Below are positions 1 to 9,789 of a stretch of 64,000 nt of DNA, in pieces. The stretch spans positions 1 to 64,000 of the forward strand of contig NZ_QJSX01000004.1 of assembly GCF_003217515.1 (NCBI RefSeq). Reading direction: 5' to 3'. The position numbers and the translations under genes were made by a program. The DNA is from Deinococcus yavapaiensis KR-236 (GTDB taxonomy: Bacteria; Deinococcota; Deinococci; Deinococcales; Deinococcaceae). The notes beneath the pieces are model-generated. The model was not told where the DNA came from. It saw only the letters and a list, made by a program, of their open reading frames with translations, and made no database searches. Position 1 is the first letter of the stretch, and each line of letters begins with the position of its first letter.

Positions 1-75
1 GAGACGGCGGAGAATCTCGTGTACGAGGTCATGATTCGACTGATGGTGCGCCGACTGGTCAAAAGTACGTCCTGA
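1..75 (+). CDS. C-terminal tail of a probable IS transposase (5' end outside window)
   Basis: An open frame enters from the left edge and ends in TGA at 73-75, giving 24 residues that finish IRLMVRRLVKSTS. This short hydrophobic/basic ending resembles the last residues of IS5-type transposases (from memory of the family; too short to prove). The frame stops about 20 bp before the point where a minus-strand DsbA/FrnE-like gene is broken, as expected for a transposase gene sitting just inside one end of an insertion sequence. It could also be the end of an unrelated gene. Confidence 0.4.
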   Translation, partial: ETAENLVYEVMIRLMVRRLVKSTS

Positions 76-94
76 GGCTTATCAAACGCACTTT
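1..94. mobile_element. Right end of a putative insertion sequence
   Basis: The segment from the left edge to about position 94 holds the transposase-like tail and a short non-coding end. It abuts a DsbA-family gene remnant exactly after its CPFC codons. The following codon begins TA, as in the Tyr codon that usually follows this motif. No second terminus or target duplication can be seen because the element continues off the window, so the boundary is inferred. Confidence 0.4.
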
Positions 95-158
95 AGCAAA
101 AGGGGCAGACGACGTCGGCGAAGACGTCGACGCGCAGCACGTCGAGCGGTGGCGTCAT
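93..158 (-). pseudogene. DsbA/FrnE-like thioredoxin-fold oxidoreductase, N-terminal remnant
   Basis: The minus strand reads 21 codons from an ATG at 158. It begins MTPPLDVLRVDVF and ends in VVCPFC, followed by TAA. The VDVF-DVVCP-C pattern is the first beta strand and CxxC active site of the FrnE branch of DsbA-like proteins, which are normally over 200 residues long. The gene therefore breaks immediately after its redox motif, at the edge of a probable insertion sequence. The start is supported by a TATCAT -10 box six bases upstream, matching the leaderless promoters used throughout this window. The remnant is divergent from an HxlR regulator and shares its control region. It should be non-functional. 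Confidence 0.6.
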
Positions 159-164
159 GACGGC

Positions 165-170
165 ATGATA
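165..170 (-). promoter_or_regulatory. Leaderless -10 box (TATCAT) of the FrnE-like remnant
   Basis: TATCAT on the minus strand lies 6 nt before the ATG at 158. The spacing is identical to the other TANNNT boxes in this window. Confidence 0.5.
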
Positions 171-182
171 TCCGCTTCGCTT

Positions 183-227
183 CCCTTCGGAAAGCGCTAT
201 GATTTTTACTACTGACTTTCCGAAGGG
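183..227. promoter_or_regulatory. 12-bp inverted repeat between divergent genes, candidate HxlR operator
   Basis: CCCTTCGGAAAG at 183-194 is matched perfectly by CTTTCCGAAGGG at 216-227, with 21 bp between the arms. It lies upstream of both divergent start sites (158 on the minus strand, 254 on the plus strand). It is a natural binding site for the dimeric HxlR protein, acting on itself and on the FrnE-like gene. Confidence 0.55.
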
Positions 228-241
228 GAACCATTGCGTGC

Positions 242-247
242 TACAGT
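242..247 (+). promoter_or_regulatory. Leaderless -10 box (TACAGT) of the HxlR gene
   Basis: TACAGT ends 6 nt before the ATG at 254. No Shine-Dalgarno sequence is present. Confidence 0.55.
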
Positions 248-253
248 TCGCAC

Positions 254-598
254 ATGGCGTACGGCTCGGACATCGAACGGCGGCCCGAGTGCGCGGTCGA
301 ACGCACCGTGGGCATCATCGGCGCGAAGTGGACGACCTTGATTCTGCGCGAGCTTTTGGGAGGCACGAAGCGCTTCGGCGAGCTCAAGAGCGCCCTCGCG
401 GGCATCAGTCCCAAGACGCTTTCCGACCGCTTGAGGACGCTCGAAGCACAAGGCATCGTGACGCGCGAAGTCTTCCCGGAGGTGCCGCCGCGCGTCGAGT
501 ACACGCTCACGCCGCGCGGCCACAGCCTCGGCGACATCATCGCCGCGATGGCGAAGTGGGGCGCGCAGGACCGGGACAACGTCGCCCGCGTGGATTGA
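254..598 (+). CDS. HxlR/DUF24-family winged-helix transcriptional regulator
   Basis: This 114-residue protein is the usual size for HxlR regulators. Family hallmarks run in order: Cys13 just before the first helix, GIIGAKWTTLILREL, a KRFGELK recognition region, ISPKTLSDRLRTLE, and the wing ending RVEYTLTPRG. HxlR proteins bind DNA as dimers, and several (YodB, HypR, QorR) sense quinones or disulfide stress through a cysteine at this N-terminal position, so Cys13 may be a redox switch (inference). The gene is divergent from a broken DsbA/FrnE-like gene and a 12-bp inverted repeat lies between them. Its original target may therefore have been that thiol oxidoreductase. Regulator family is sure; signal is not. 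Confidence 0.92.
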   Translation: MAYGSDIERRPECAVERTVGIIGAKWTTLILRELLGGTKRFGELKSALAGISPKTLSDRLRTLEAQGIVTREVFPEVPPRVEYTLTPRGHSLGDIIAAMAKWGAQDRDNVARVD

Positions 599-601
599 CG
601 T

Positions 602-1393
602 TCACACGCTCGCCACGAGCGATTCGGGCAGCAGCGCCGCGAGTTCGAAGGCCGCGCGTTCGTACGCGTGCGCGGCTTGAAGCGCGCGCGTCGCCGCCCG
701 CGTTCGCTCGACGCGCTCGCTCGGAGTATCACTCGTGCGTGCCCGTACGTGGGCGGCGGCGACTTCGTACGAAGCGCGCCACTCCCGAAGCCGCTCGAGT
801 TGCTCGTCCATCCACCGCTGCGCGCCTTCACGCGCGGCGGCGAGATCGGCCGTGCGCCTCGGCACGCTGGCACGGGCGGCGACGCGGGCGCTCGGCACGG
901 GCGCGTGTTCCGCCATCCAGCGCGTGAACTCCAACGCCCGCACGGCTTCACGAACGACCGGGTGATGGTCCGCGCGATGCACCCAAGCGTCACGCGCCGT
1001 CGACTGCCACGTCGGTTCGGGCACTTCGGGCGCGGACGGGACCGCGCCGATCGCGCTCAGGAGGTCACTCGTCTCCAAAAAGCGCATCTCGGCCTCCAGC
1101 CGCTCGCGCGGCGACGCGCCGTCGCTCGACTGCTTCTCGCGCCACACCTCGCTTTGCGACGTCAGCGCGTGCGTTTCGAGCACGAGCTCCTCCTCGCGGT
1201 GCCGAGCGAGCAAGACCTCCAGGTGCACTTGCGCCGCGAGGTGGCGCCACTCGTCCTCGGCGCGCTCCACGGCGAGGCGCGCTTGCAGCACGAGGTCGTC
1301 GGGCGCGCCGGGCCTTTCGAGGAGGTTGGTGAGCGATCGGCGTGAAGCGCGCACTTTCGCCCGGGCCACGCGAACGTCGAAGCGCTCGTTCAC
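602..1393 (-). CDS. Uncharacterised helical protein, possibly TolC-fold-like
   Basis: 263 residues from a GTG at 1393 that overlaps the TGA of the upstream methyltransferase gene by 4 bp, so the two are probably translated together. The protein is rich in Ala, Arg and Glu and is predicted almost wholly helical. Two long helical stretches (about 10-115 and 175-255) flank a Pro-rich middle. The two-fold helical pattern recalls outer-membrane efflux (TolC) helices, but there is no signal peptide and no beta-barrel segment. I therefore do not assign a function. A cytoplasmic coiled-coil protein is equally possible. Confidence 0.65.
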   Translation of the reverse strand: MNERFDVRVARAKVRASRRSLTNLLERPGAPDDLVLQARLAVERAEDEWRHLAAQVHLEVLLARHREEELVLETHALTSQSEVWREKQSSDGASPRERLEAEMRFLETSDLLSAIGAVPSAPEVPEPTWQSTARDAWVHRADHHPVVREAVRALEFTRWMAEHAPVPSARVAARASVPRRTADLAAAREGAQRWMDEQLERLREWRASYEVAAAHVRARTSDTPSERVERTRAATRALQAAHAYERAAFELAALLPESLVASV

Positions 1394-2193
1394 GAACGCG
1401 TGCTCCGTTGCCGCAGCGCTTCGTACAGCACGAGCGCGCCTGCGGTCGCCACGTTGAGGCTGTCGGCCTCGCCGCGCATCGGAATGGACAATCCGCGCGT
1501 CGCCGCCGCTTTCCAGCGCGGCGGCAAGCCTTCGTGTTCCGTGCCGAGCACCAGGGCCGCGCGGCCCGTGAGGTCCGCGCGCCAGTACACGTCGTCCGCC
1601 TCGGGGGTGAGGGCGAACGCGCGAACACTCTGGGCGCCCAAGAACGCGAGGGCCTCGTCGTCGGTCATCACGGCGGTCGGCACGGTAAACACGCTGCCTT
1701 GCGAAGCGCGAATGACGTTCGGGTTGTGCAGATCCACGCCTCTGCCCGCGAGCAGCACGAGATCGACGCCCACGCCGTCCGCCGTGCGCAGAAGCGCTCC
1801 GAGGTTGCCGGGCTTCTCCAAGCCCACGAGCACGAGGACGAGCGCGTCTCGAGGCAAGCTCGGCGTGGATGTCGCCCGCGCGGGGGCCACGCCGATCAGA
1901 CCGTCCGGGTTCTCTCGAACGGACAGTTTCGCGAACGCGTCCGGCGAAACACGTACGGTCGGCACCGACAGCGTCGCCGCGAATTCGCGTCCTTCCGGGC
2001 GCAGCAACGCCTCGCAGACGTAGACCGTCTCGAGGGCCACGCCTCCGCGCACGGCGCGTTGCAACTCGCGCGTGCCCTCCACGAGAAAGCGACCTTCGCG
2101 TTCGCGGTCGCGCCGCTCCTTGAGGCGCGCGACCGCCTTGATTTCCGGGTTCTGAGGACTCGTGAGCTCACGCATGCCAAGCGTACTCACCAT
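1390..2193 (-). CDS. TrmH/SpoU-family RNA 2'-O-methyltransferase
   Basis: SPOUT enzymes of this class transfer a methyl group from S-adenosylmethionine to a ribose 2'-OH in rRNA or tRNA. The N-terminal substrate-binding segment begins LTSPQNPEIK. The three SpoU motifs follow: motif 1 around KPGNLGALLRTADG, motif 2 ALVLGTEHEGLP, and motif 3 IPMRGEADSLNVATAGAL with the trefoil-knot residues. This makes it like 23S rRNA methyltransferases of the RlmB/TsnR type; the target nucleotide cannot be told. I chose the ATG at 2193 because GGGGTG precedes it. An ATG at 2175, or a TTG at 2226 overlapping the upstream stop, are alternatives. It lies between two uncharacterised genes read in the same direction. 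Confidence 0.88.
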   Translation of the reverse strand: MVSTLGMRELTSPQNPEIKAVARLKERRDREREGRFLVEGTRELQRAVRGGVALETVYVCEALLRPEGREFAATLSVPTVRVSPDAFAKLSVRENPDGLIGVAPARATSTPSLPRDALVLVLVGLEKPGNLGALLRTADGVGVDLVLLAGRGVDLHNPNVIRASQGSVFTVPTAVMTDDEALAFLGAQSVRAFALTPEADDVYWRADLTGRAALVLGTEHEGLPPRWKAAATRGLSIPMRGEADSLNVATAGALVLYEALRQRSTRS

Positions 2194-2222
2194 AGCACCC
2201 CGGGCAGAAAACATACGTCCGG

Positions 2223-3341
2223 TCAAATGTCGAAGTCGTCGCTGGCGCGGCGGAACTTGTCCTCCAGGAACCGTCGGTGCGCGAGGAGGTCTTGTCCGCC
2301 CCGCACGGCGACGTTCGTCATGACGTCCCTCGTCGCCGCGAGCAGCACATCGAGTTGCTCGGTGAGCAAGTCCGAACCCGTCTTGCCGTCTTGCAGGGGC
2401 GTCACGTTCGCGAGAGACGCGGGCAGGCGCAGGTAAGCTCGAACGGCCGTCGGCGCGTAGTCGTCGGCGATGGAGCTCAGCAGGTGGAAGCTGTCCGTGT
2501 TCTGCGCGTCGTGCTCGCGAAGGTAAGCGAGGCCTTCACGGACGGCGCTTCGCAGCTCGGTGAGCTTGGCATGGGCGCCGAGCGGAAGGCGGTGGCCGTC
2601 TCGCGCGAGGAGCGCCGAGAGGGTCGGCGTGACGTCGTCCGAGGGCGAGGTGGACGTCGGCTCGGACGTCGAGGGGACGGGCTCGGGCGCTTGGCGGCGG
2701 GCACGGCGCGCTCGGCGGCGCGCTTGCTTCTCGGGGCGTTTCTCCGCTGCGCCCTCCTCGATCACGAGCATGGGCACGGAAAGCGACTTTGCGTCGGACG
2801 GAGACGGCAAGGGCTGAGCGCCGAGCGTCAACGCTCGTTGCGCGCGCTTCGCGGCGCGGCGCTCCTCGAGCTTGCGTTGCCGAGAGAACGTCGTGGGCGC
2901 GAGAAAGGCCGCGATGATGCCCAGAATCACGAGTGGATACATCGCCCAGCTCGCGCCGACGATCGAGCTGATCGCGAGGATCGCCACGGCGAACACGAGT
3001 CGCGGCAAGTCCCGCCGCTTGCCCGTGAAGGCCGTGCTGGCCATGAGACCGATCGTGACGCCCGCCAAGGGATGCACCACCCAACTCGCCGCCGTGAAGC
3101 AAAGCGCGAACATCCCGCCGACCGCCACGAGGATCGGCAGGGGACGTCGCCACGCCGAAGGCACGAAGGCCAGCGAGGCGTACAGCGCGAGCAATCCGGC
3201 GGCGAGCGGATGCACCAACCAACCGAGGGCGCTCAGCATCCCCAGCGCCCCGAGAATCACGAACCACGCGGCGAGCACCGCGCCGCCGAGCAGCAACCAG
3301 AACATCGAAGCTTTGTCCACGCCTCGAGAGCCGTTCGTCAT
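2223..3341 (-). CDS. Uncharacterised multi-pass membrane protein with soluble C-terminal domain
   Basis: 372 residues from an ATG at 3341 preceded by GAGGTGG. A short N-terminus leads to about six transmembrane segments (residues 12-155), several sharing a W-hydrophobic-HPLA motif that suggests internal duplication. A basic, Pro/Ser-rich linker (160-250) follows. The C-terminal cytoplasmic domain (about 260-372) contains ADDYAPTAVRAYLRLP and LTEQLDVLLAATRDVM. That latter part recalls 5-bromo-4-chloroindolyl-phosphate hydrolysis (XpaC-like) domains, but only loosely. It is followed directly by the RNA methyltransferase gene. Function unknown. Confidence 0.75.
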   Translation of the reverse strand: MTNGSRGVDKASMFWLLLGGAVLAAWFVILGALGMLSALGWLVHPLAAGLLALYASLAFVPSAWRRPLPILVAVGGMFALCFTAASWVVHPLAGVTIGLMASTAFTGKRRDLPRLVFAVAILAISSIVGASWAMYPLVILGIIAAFLAPTTFSRQRKLEERRAAKRAQRALTLGAQPLPSPSDAKSLSVPMLVIEEGAAEKRPEKQARRRARRARRQAPEPVPSTSEPTSTSPSDDVTPTLSALLARDGHRLPLGAHAKLTELRSAVREGLAYLREHDAQNTDSFHLLSSIADDYAPTAVRAYLRLPASLANVTPLQDGKTGSDLLTEQLDVLLAATRDVMTNVAVRGGQDLLAHRRFLEDKFRRASDDFDI

Positions 3342-3384
3342 CGACCCACCTCGCCCTTCACAGTACACGCATCGTGGAGAAAAC

Positions 3385-3427
3385 GGCGAGAAGGAACGGG
3401 ACTTCCAACGTCCCGTTCCTTCTCGCC
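3385..3427 (-). terminator. Terminator of the large lipoprotein gene
   Basis: An 18-bp perfect inverted repeat (GGCGAGAAGGAACGGGAC and its complement) with a 7-nt loop lies just after the stop at 3442. There is no long T-run. Confidence 0.75.
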
Positions 3428-3441
3428 TCGCGTGCGTGGTG

Positions 3442-6400
3442 TTACGGCAAGCTGTCCCAGCGTACGTAATTGGCGATCGCGCGGGCAAGTTTGCTGTTGG
3501 CCGCCGTGCCGGGAGTGAATGTTCCGCTGTCGCCGTTTTGGTTGAAGTTGGCCGCTTCCTGCTGGGCTTTTTGCATGGCCGTGGCGTTCGTGCCGCAGTA
3601 CGCCGCTTCCCAGGCGGCGAACTTGCCCATGCCGCCGCTCGGGACGCTGCCGAACGCCGACGCGTTGAGTTCAGCGGCGAGCAGTTGCTGCAAGAGCTGC
3701 ATGCGTGATTGGTCGAGCGCCGAGCGCGACTTGTTCTGGCTCGTCTTCGAGATCCCGCTCCAGAAGCCGCCCATGAGGTCGGAAGAACCGGTGACCGTCA
3801 AGCTTCCCGCCACGACCGGCTTGCCGCAAAGCGCCATGTCGCCGATTCCGGAGATCGAGGTGACGCCGGGGAAGCTGTTCTTGCCGAGCGCGCCGCCCGT
3901 CCACGCGATGAGCGCCAAGTTGGGGTGCGTCGACCAGAAGCCTTGCGTACGCGTCACGCCTTGGCCGGTGTTCTCGAACACGCAGGTGACGGTGTCGCCC
4001 ATCTTCAGGTTGATGGTGGCCGTCTGGGTGTTCAGGTCGCCTTGGCCCGTGCTGCCGCCTTGACCGCTGACCATGCAGGCGTCGGGCGTGGTCGGGTCGT
4101 TCGATCCGCCAATGGCGGTGAGGTACCAGCCGAGTTGCGTGTTCTCGGTCGCCTTGTAGGTTCCCGCGCCGAGGTTCGTCGTAACGTTCTTGTTCGTGTC
4201 GCCGGTCGTCGCGCCGGTGAGGGTGAAGCCGGCGGTGTAGCCGCTGCCGGTCGTCGTGAAGGCGAAGCTGCCGTTGGCAGGCGTAGCGTACTTGACGATC
4301 ACGATCGTGGCGGGCGAGTCGCTGTTGGTGATGGTGCAGGTCTTGTCGTCACCTGCCGCCAAGTTCACCGCGCCGCCGTTCGTCGTCGCGTTCGTCAGGT
4401 TGTTCACGCACACGATGCTGTCCTGCGTGTAGCCGTAGGGCAACGGCGTGGCTTCGCTCACGGTGTAGTTGCCCACCGGGTAGGTGTTCGTCACGCCGCT
4501 CGTCACGTTGGTCGAGTTCACCTTCAACGTGAAGTCGCTGACGCCCTTGGTGCCGCCGAAGTCGTTGTTCACGACCTTGACCACGGTCAGCTTCGGCAGC
4601 TTGAGGTTGGTGAAGACGCACTTCACGGTTTCGCCCGCGTCGAGCTTGAAGGTGGCGGTCTTGGTGCTCACGCTGCCGCTGCTGGCCGTCGCGCTGGCAT
4701 TGTCGTCACAGACGATGCTGCTCAAGTCCCAACCGGCCGGGACGGCTTCGGTCGAGGTGTACGTGCCGGGCGCCAAGTTGCTCACCACGATGGTTTGGCC
4801 GTCACCGATGGAGCCCGCCGCCGTGCCCGTGAAGGCGAAGGTGCCCGAGGCTCCGTCCGGATTGGTCTGCTTCTCGACGATGATGGTGCCGCGCTTCGTG
4901 TTGGTGAAGACGCAGTCGAACACGCGGGCGGCGTCGGCCGGGTAATTCACGGTGAAGCTGCACTCGGTGGACGCGCTCGTTTGGTCGAAGCCCGTCTTGG
5001 ACGTTTCCGTGATGGTGTAGCTGCCTTCTTGCAAAGCGGTCGTGAAGGTCACGGAGCCCGTGCCGGTCGTCGTGACCTTTTCGCCACCTGCCGGAGTGCC
5101 GGGGCCCGTCAGGGTCATTTCCCAGCCTGCTTCGGACCCGGCGGGCAAGGTGACCTTGCGGACCTTGGCACTGGCCGGAGGAACGACGTTGGCGAAGCTC
5201 ACGCTGCCCGAGCAGGACGGCAAGGCGATGGCGGCGGTCTGGTCGCTTTGAGCGGCCCAGCCTGTCGCGGCGTCTTCCTTGACGGTGTAGGTGCCGGGAG
5301 CCAGGTTCGAGACCGTGACCGACTTGCTGGTTTCACCGGCGGCGAAGGAGATGGTCGGAGTGGCGACCTCGACGTTGGACGCGTCGTACACGCGGAAGGT
5401 GAACGTCTGCGTCTCGTTGCCGCTCAGCACGTTCGGAATCGTCTTGTCGATCGTGAGCTTGACGCGCGCGTCCGACGAGATGTTGACGCTGGCCGACGCG
5501 TTTGCCGTGACGCTGCCCGACGTGGTCAGGGTCGCGGTGTCGCTCAGCGTTCCGGTGCTGCTGACGCCTCCGGCCGCGACGTACACGGTCTTGCTGAAGT
5601 CGACGTAGCCGCCCGCGCTCAAAGTGCCCGACGTCCAAGTGACGGGGCCGGAAGTCGCGGTGCCAGCGGTGTAGCTCGAGAACGAGCCGCTCGGGCCGGT
5701 CGGGGTGAAGGCGAATGAGTCGGTGGAGAACGTGAAGCCCGCGCCGACGAGGCTTTCCACGTCGGAGACGCTGGCCGTCTGGTTGGTGGAAGTCCCGTTG
5801 CTTTGCACGGTCGCGCTGGCAGTCGCGGTGGTCGTGCCGGGAACGGCGACGCCGGTCACCTTGTCGGTGTAGCTGGCGGTGGCGATGTCATTGAGGTCGG
5901 CGGTGCCCGCCGGAACGAGGAAGCTGTGCGTGAGTACCAACAGCTCGGTGTTCGCGGCGACATCCACTCCGCCCATCGCGGTGCTGATCGTGTCGAGGAC
6001 GCTGGTGCCGGAACGAATCACGTCGCTCACGTTGACCGTGATCAAGCGGCTGGCGGGGTTCTTGGCATAGATGTTGGTCGTCACCGTGACTTGGCCGCTG
6101 GGCGTCGGCGCTCCTTTCGTCCAAGTGACCCGAATCGACACGGGCTTGCTGCGCGGAGCGTTGACGTCGCACGTGTCGGGGAACAGCACGCTCGCCGGGG
6201 TCGCGGCCTTGGTGACGTTCCACACCGAGTCGGTGCCTTGGGTGGCGCTCATGTCCTTGCGCAGTTCTTGCGGCAAGATCTCCTTGACGGGAATCGACAC
6301 GTCCTTCGACCCGATTCCGGCCGTTCCCAAGACCTTGTTCGCCAAGTTCGCGTGCAGCGACGAGCCGGGGAAGAGGTGCGATCCGAGCGCGAGGCGAGCG

Positions 6401-7023
6401 TAGTAGTCGTACACGCAGGTCGTGTTCCTGGCCTGCGTGACGTTCATGCGGCGGTACAGCGACTTGTCGATCCCGCCCAAGCCGGGCGTGAGGATCTTCG
6501 CGGGATCGTCGACGGTGGCGACCGAGCAGCCCGAGGGGCTCGACAAGGCGGTGTTGAGCACCGGAACCGACAGCACGTCGTAGCCGGGTTTGCCGGCGTC
6601 CTCGTTGTCGACGACGATCGACACGGTGTACGTCTGGCTGCTGGGGGCCGAGTTTCCCGCCTTGGCGGTCACGCGGTACGGCACGAGGTCGAGTTCGTTC
6701 CAACCTTTGCCGAGGTTGCCAGTCGTGTAGGCACCGTCGGGGCAGATGAACTTCCCGCCCGAGTTGGGCAGGGTGATCGTGCCGTTGTTGCGGCATCCTT
6801 CCAAGGTGAAGCTCACCGAATCCGGGTCGGCGGCAGGTGAAATGTCGGCGAGCGCGACGATCGGGCTGGGGTCGCGCGCGGCGCTCGCCGAGCTTCCGTT
6901 CGGCGCGGAACTGCTGGTCAGACTCGATTGACCGCAGGCGCTCAGCAATGTCAGCGTTCCGGCGGCGAGCATGCCTTTGATGAGGTTGGGTCGACGTGTC
7001 CTGTCCCTTGGTGTGATCGACAT
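3442..7023 (-). CDS. Large surface lipoprotein with repeated prealbumin-like (SpaA-type) modules
   Basis: 1193 residues with a lipoprotein signal ending LLSAC, lipidated Cys at 30, so it should be anchored to a membrane and exposed outward. Residues about 60-420 look like beta-sandwich repeats. From about 515 to 1015 there are five or six modules with the SpaA/prealbumin-like signature 'APGTYTVxE..TGW' and 'C.FTN', for example VSNLAPGTYTVKEDAATGW and VSNLAPGTYTSTEAVPAGW. The C-terminal about 170 residues start TQGFWSTHPN, a motif seen at the end of other bacterial surface proteins, and hold paired cysteines. Such modules act as stalks or adhesins. Start ATG at 7023 follows AGGAGCGAAGC. It stands alone, with its own terminator and a long upstream region. 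Confidence 0.85.
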   Translation of the reverse strand: MSITPRDRTRRPNLIKGMLAAGTLTLLSACGQSSLTSSSAPNGSSASAARDPSPIVALADISPAADPDSVSFTLEGCRNNGTITLPNSGGKFICPDGAYTTGNLGKGWNELDLVPYRVTAKAGNSAPSSQTYTVSIVVDNEDAGKPGYDVLSVPVLNTALSSPSGCSVATVDDPAKILTPGLGGIDKSLYRRMNVTQARNTTCVYDYYARLALGSHLFPGSSLHANLANKVLGTAGIGSKDVSIPVKEILPQELRKDMSATQGTDSVWNVTKAATPASVLFPDTCDVNAPRSKPVSIRVTWTKGAPTPSGQVTVTTNIYAKNPASRLITVNVSDVIRSGTSVLDTISTAMGGVDVAANTELLVLTHSFLVPAGTADLNDIATASYTDKVTGVAVPGTTTATASATVQSNGTSTNQTASVSDVESLVGAGFTFSTDSFAFTPTGPSGSFSSYTAGTATSGPVTWTSGTLSAGGYVDFSKTVYVAAGGVSSTGTLSDTATLTTSGSVTANASASVNISSDARVKLTIDKTIPNVLSGNETQTFTFRVYDASNVEVATPTISFAAGETSKSVTVSNLAPGTYTVKEDAATGWAAQSDQTAAIALPSCSGSVSFANVVPPASAKVRKVTLPAGSEAGWEMTLTGPGTPAGGEKVTTTGTGSVTFTTALQEGSYTITETSKTGFDQTSASTECSFTVNYPADAARVFDCVFTNTKRGTIIVEKQTNPDGASGTFAFTGTAAGSIGDGQTIVVSNLAPGTYTSTEAVPAGWDLSSIVCDDNASATASSGSVSTKTATFKLDAGETVKCVFTNLKLPKLTVVKVVNNDFGGTKGVSDFTLKVNSTNVTSGVTNTYPVGNYTVSEATPLPYGYTQDSIVCVNNLTNATTNGGAVNLAAGDDKTCTITNSDSPATIVIVKYATPANGSFAFTTTGSGYTAGFTLTGATTGDTNKNVTTNLGAGTYKATENTQLGWYLTAIGGSNDPTTPDACMVSGQGGSTGQGDLNTQTATINLKMGDTVTCVFENTGQGVTRTQGFWSTHPNLALIAWTGGALGKNSFPGVTSISGIGDMALCGKPVVAGSLTVTGSSDLMGGFWSGISKTSQNKSRSALDQSRMQLLQQLLAAELNASAFGSVPSGGMGKFAAWEAAYCGTNATAMQKAQQEAANFNQNGDSGTFTPGTAANSKLARAIANYVRWDSLP

Positions 7024-7254
7024 TGCTTCGCTCCTATTTGCGATGGCGGATTGTCGACTGGGTGTGGGGGTGCCGAGGCGGTGGAGTTAGGTTCTTTGGG
7101 CCACGTGAACCTCCATGGGAAGCGGCCGCCGCAGTTTTCGCTGCCGCGTTGGCGTCCTCGAGCGACATGCTCGAACGTTTTTGTTGGCGACCTGTGGCTT
7201 CATGCGCTTCACGCTTTTCGCGGGCGTGAAGTGGCACGGTCACGGGCACTGGGG

Positions 7255-7303
7255 CCGTGAAGGGAGCGTCACCCTGGTATCGGGCGACTTCCCACCTTCA
7301 CGG
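7255..7303. repeat. Nested inverted repeat, candidate structured RNA element
   Basis: The outer arms CCGTGAAGG (7255-7263) and CCTTCACGG (7295-7303) are perfect complements. Inside them GTCACCC (7268-7274) and GGGCGAC (7282-7288) pair with one mismatch around a 7-nt loop. The 49-nt unit would fold into one long hairpin in RNA from either strand. It lies 232 bp upstream of the lipoprotein start. Confidence 0.5.
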
Positions 7304-7585
7304 CGATCGACTTCGTCGGCGCATACAGTCCCCCTTGCAAGCGCGAAGGGTGGAGGCGCGGCTTCGCCCGGCCTTAGACCGGTGCCGAATGCTCGTGCAC
7401 TCACCGAGTCGAGCGCTTGCTTTACGTGATCTTTCTTGACGTACATCGCCGCGAAGCAAATGTTCACGCCAGCTCCCCCGAAGCTGTTCTTCGTGCTTTT
7501 CGGTCGCGAGCGTGCCGTCGTAGGGGCGGGTGATGGAATGCGACGCTGTGTCCATACGTTAATTCACAAAACAGGACGAGGCATA

Positions 7586-7603
7586 CGAACTTAATAAAGT
7601 TCG
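7586..7603. repeat. Short palindrome CGAACTT-AATA-AAGTTCG
   Basis: Perfect 7-bp arms around a 4-bp AT spacer in a locally AT-rich patch. It could be an operator. Confidence 0.4.
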
Positions 7604-7816
7604 GGACGCCCGCAAGCTTACGAGGCCCTCACGTCGAACGGATGAGCGGACGGCTCAAGCGTCCCAGACGCGCCTTAGGCGTGAGAGCCCCTTCACGCGC
7701 CTAGGCCATCAACATCGATCCTCGTGCCTTCCATGGAAGTACGGTCAGACTTCGACGAAATTCCCCCATTTCATCGCGTTTTTAGGCTCATGAGGAGGGT
7801 TAATCGCCATACCGAA

Positions 7817-7862
7817 AAGGAGAGGAGGGACGCTCGGCTTAGCCAGCGTCCCTCCTCTCCTT
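7817..7862 (-). terminator. Terminator of typA
   Basis: 18-bp perfect arms (7817-7834 and 7845-7862) with a 10-nt loop that can itself pair. On the minus strand a TTTT run closes the stem, 20 bp after the typA stop. Confidence 0.85.
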
Positions 7863-7881
7863 GGTTTTCTCGGTCCCGGCG

Positions 7882-9663
<1,782 letters not shown>

Positions 9664-9758
9664 ACAACTCCTTCGCTCGTTCTCGCGCCGCGCCCACAAG
9701 GCGTTCAGACCCTGACAGCAAAAAAGCCGCGCGGCGAGTGCGGGCATTCCAAGCGAGT

Positions 9759-9788
9759 ATTGTATCCCATTTGGGCTCGTTCGGTCAC
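9759..9788 (-). promoter_or_regulatory. Promoter of typA
   Basis: On the minus strand TGACCG (9782-9787) lies 17 bp from TACAAT (9759-9764). The resulting leader of about 90 nt contains a GC-rich palindrome followed by six T (near 9720), which could act as an attenuator. Confidence 0.55.
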
Positions 9789-9789
9789 G

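Larger units (their letters stand above)
7024..7816. other. 0.8-kb intergenic region without a convincing gene
   Basis: No frame here has a recognisable protein family, a ribosome site or a leaderless -10 box in the right place. It contains several inverted repeats (listed separately) and is slightly more AT-rich around 7550-7610 and 7720-7810. It probably holds the upstream control region of the large lipoprotein gene and possibly a structured RNA. No tRNA-like TPsiC motif was found on either strand. Confidence 0.5.

Noticed and set aside
3709..5718. Long plus-strand open frame opposite the large lipoprotein gene
   Set aside because: It is a GC-rich shadow: Arg/Gly/Ala/Val-rich with no family motif, while the minus strand has a lipobox and repeated modules.
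7240..7467. 75-codon minus-strand frame in the long intergenic region
   Set aside because: No promoter box or ribosome site, no family; overlaps the nested hairpin.
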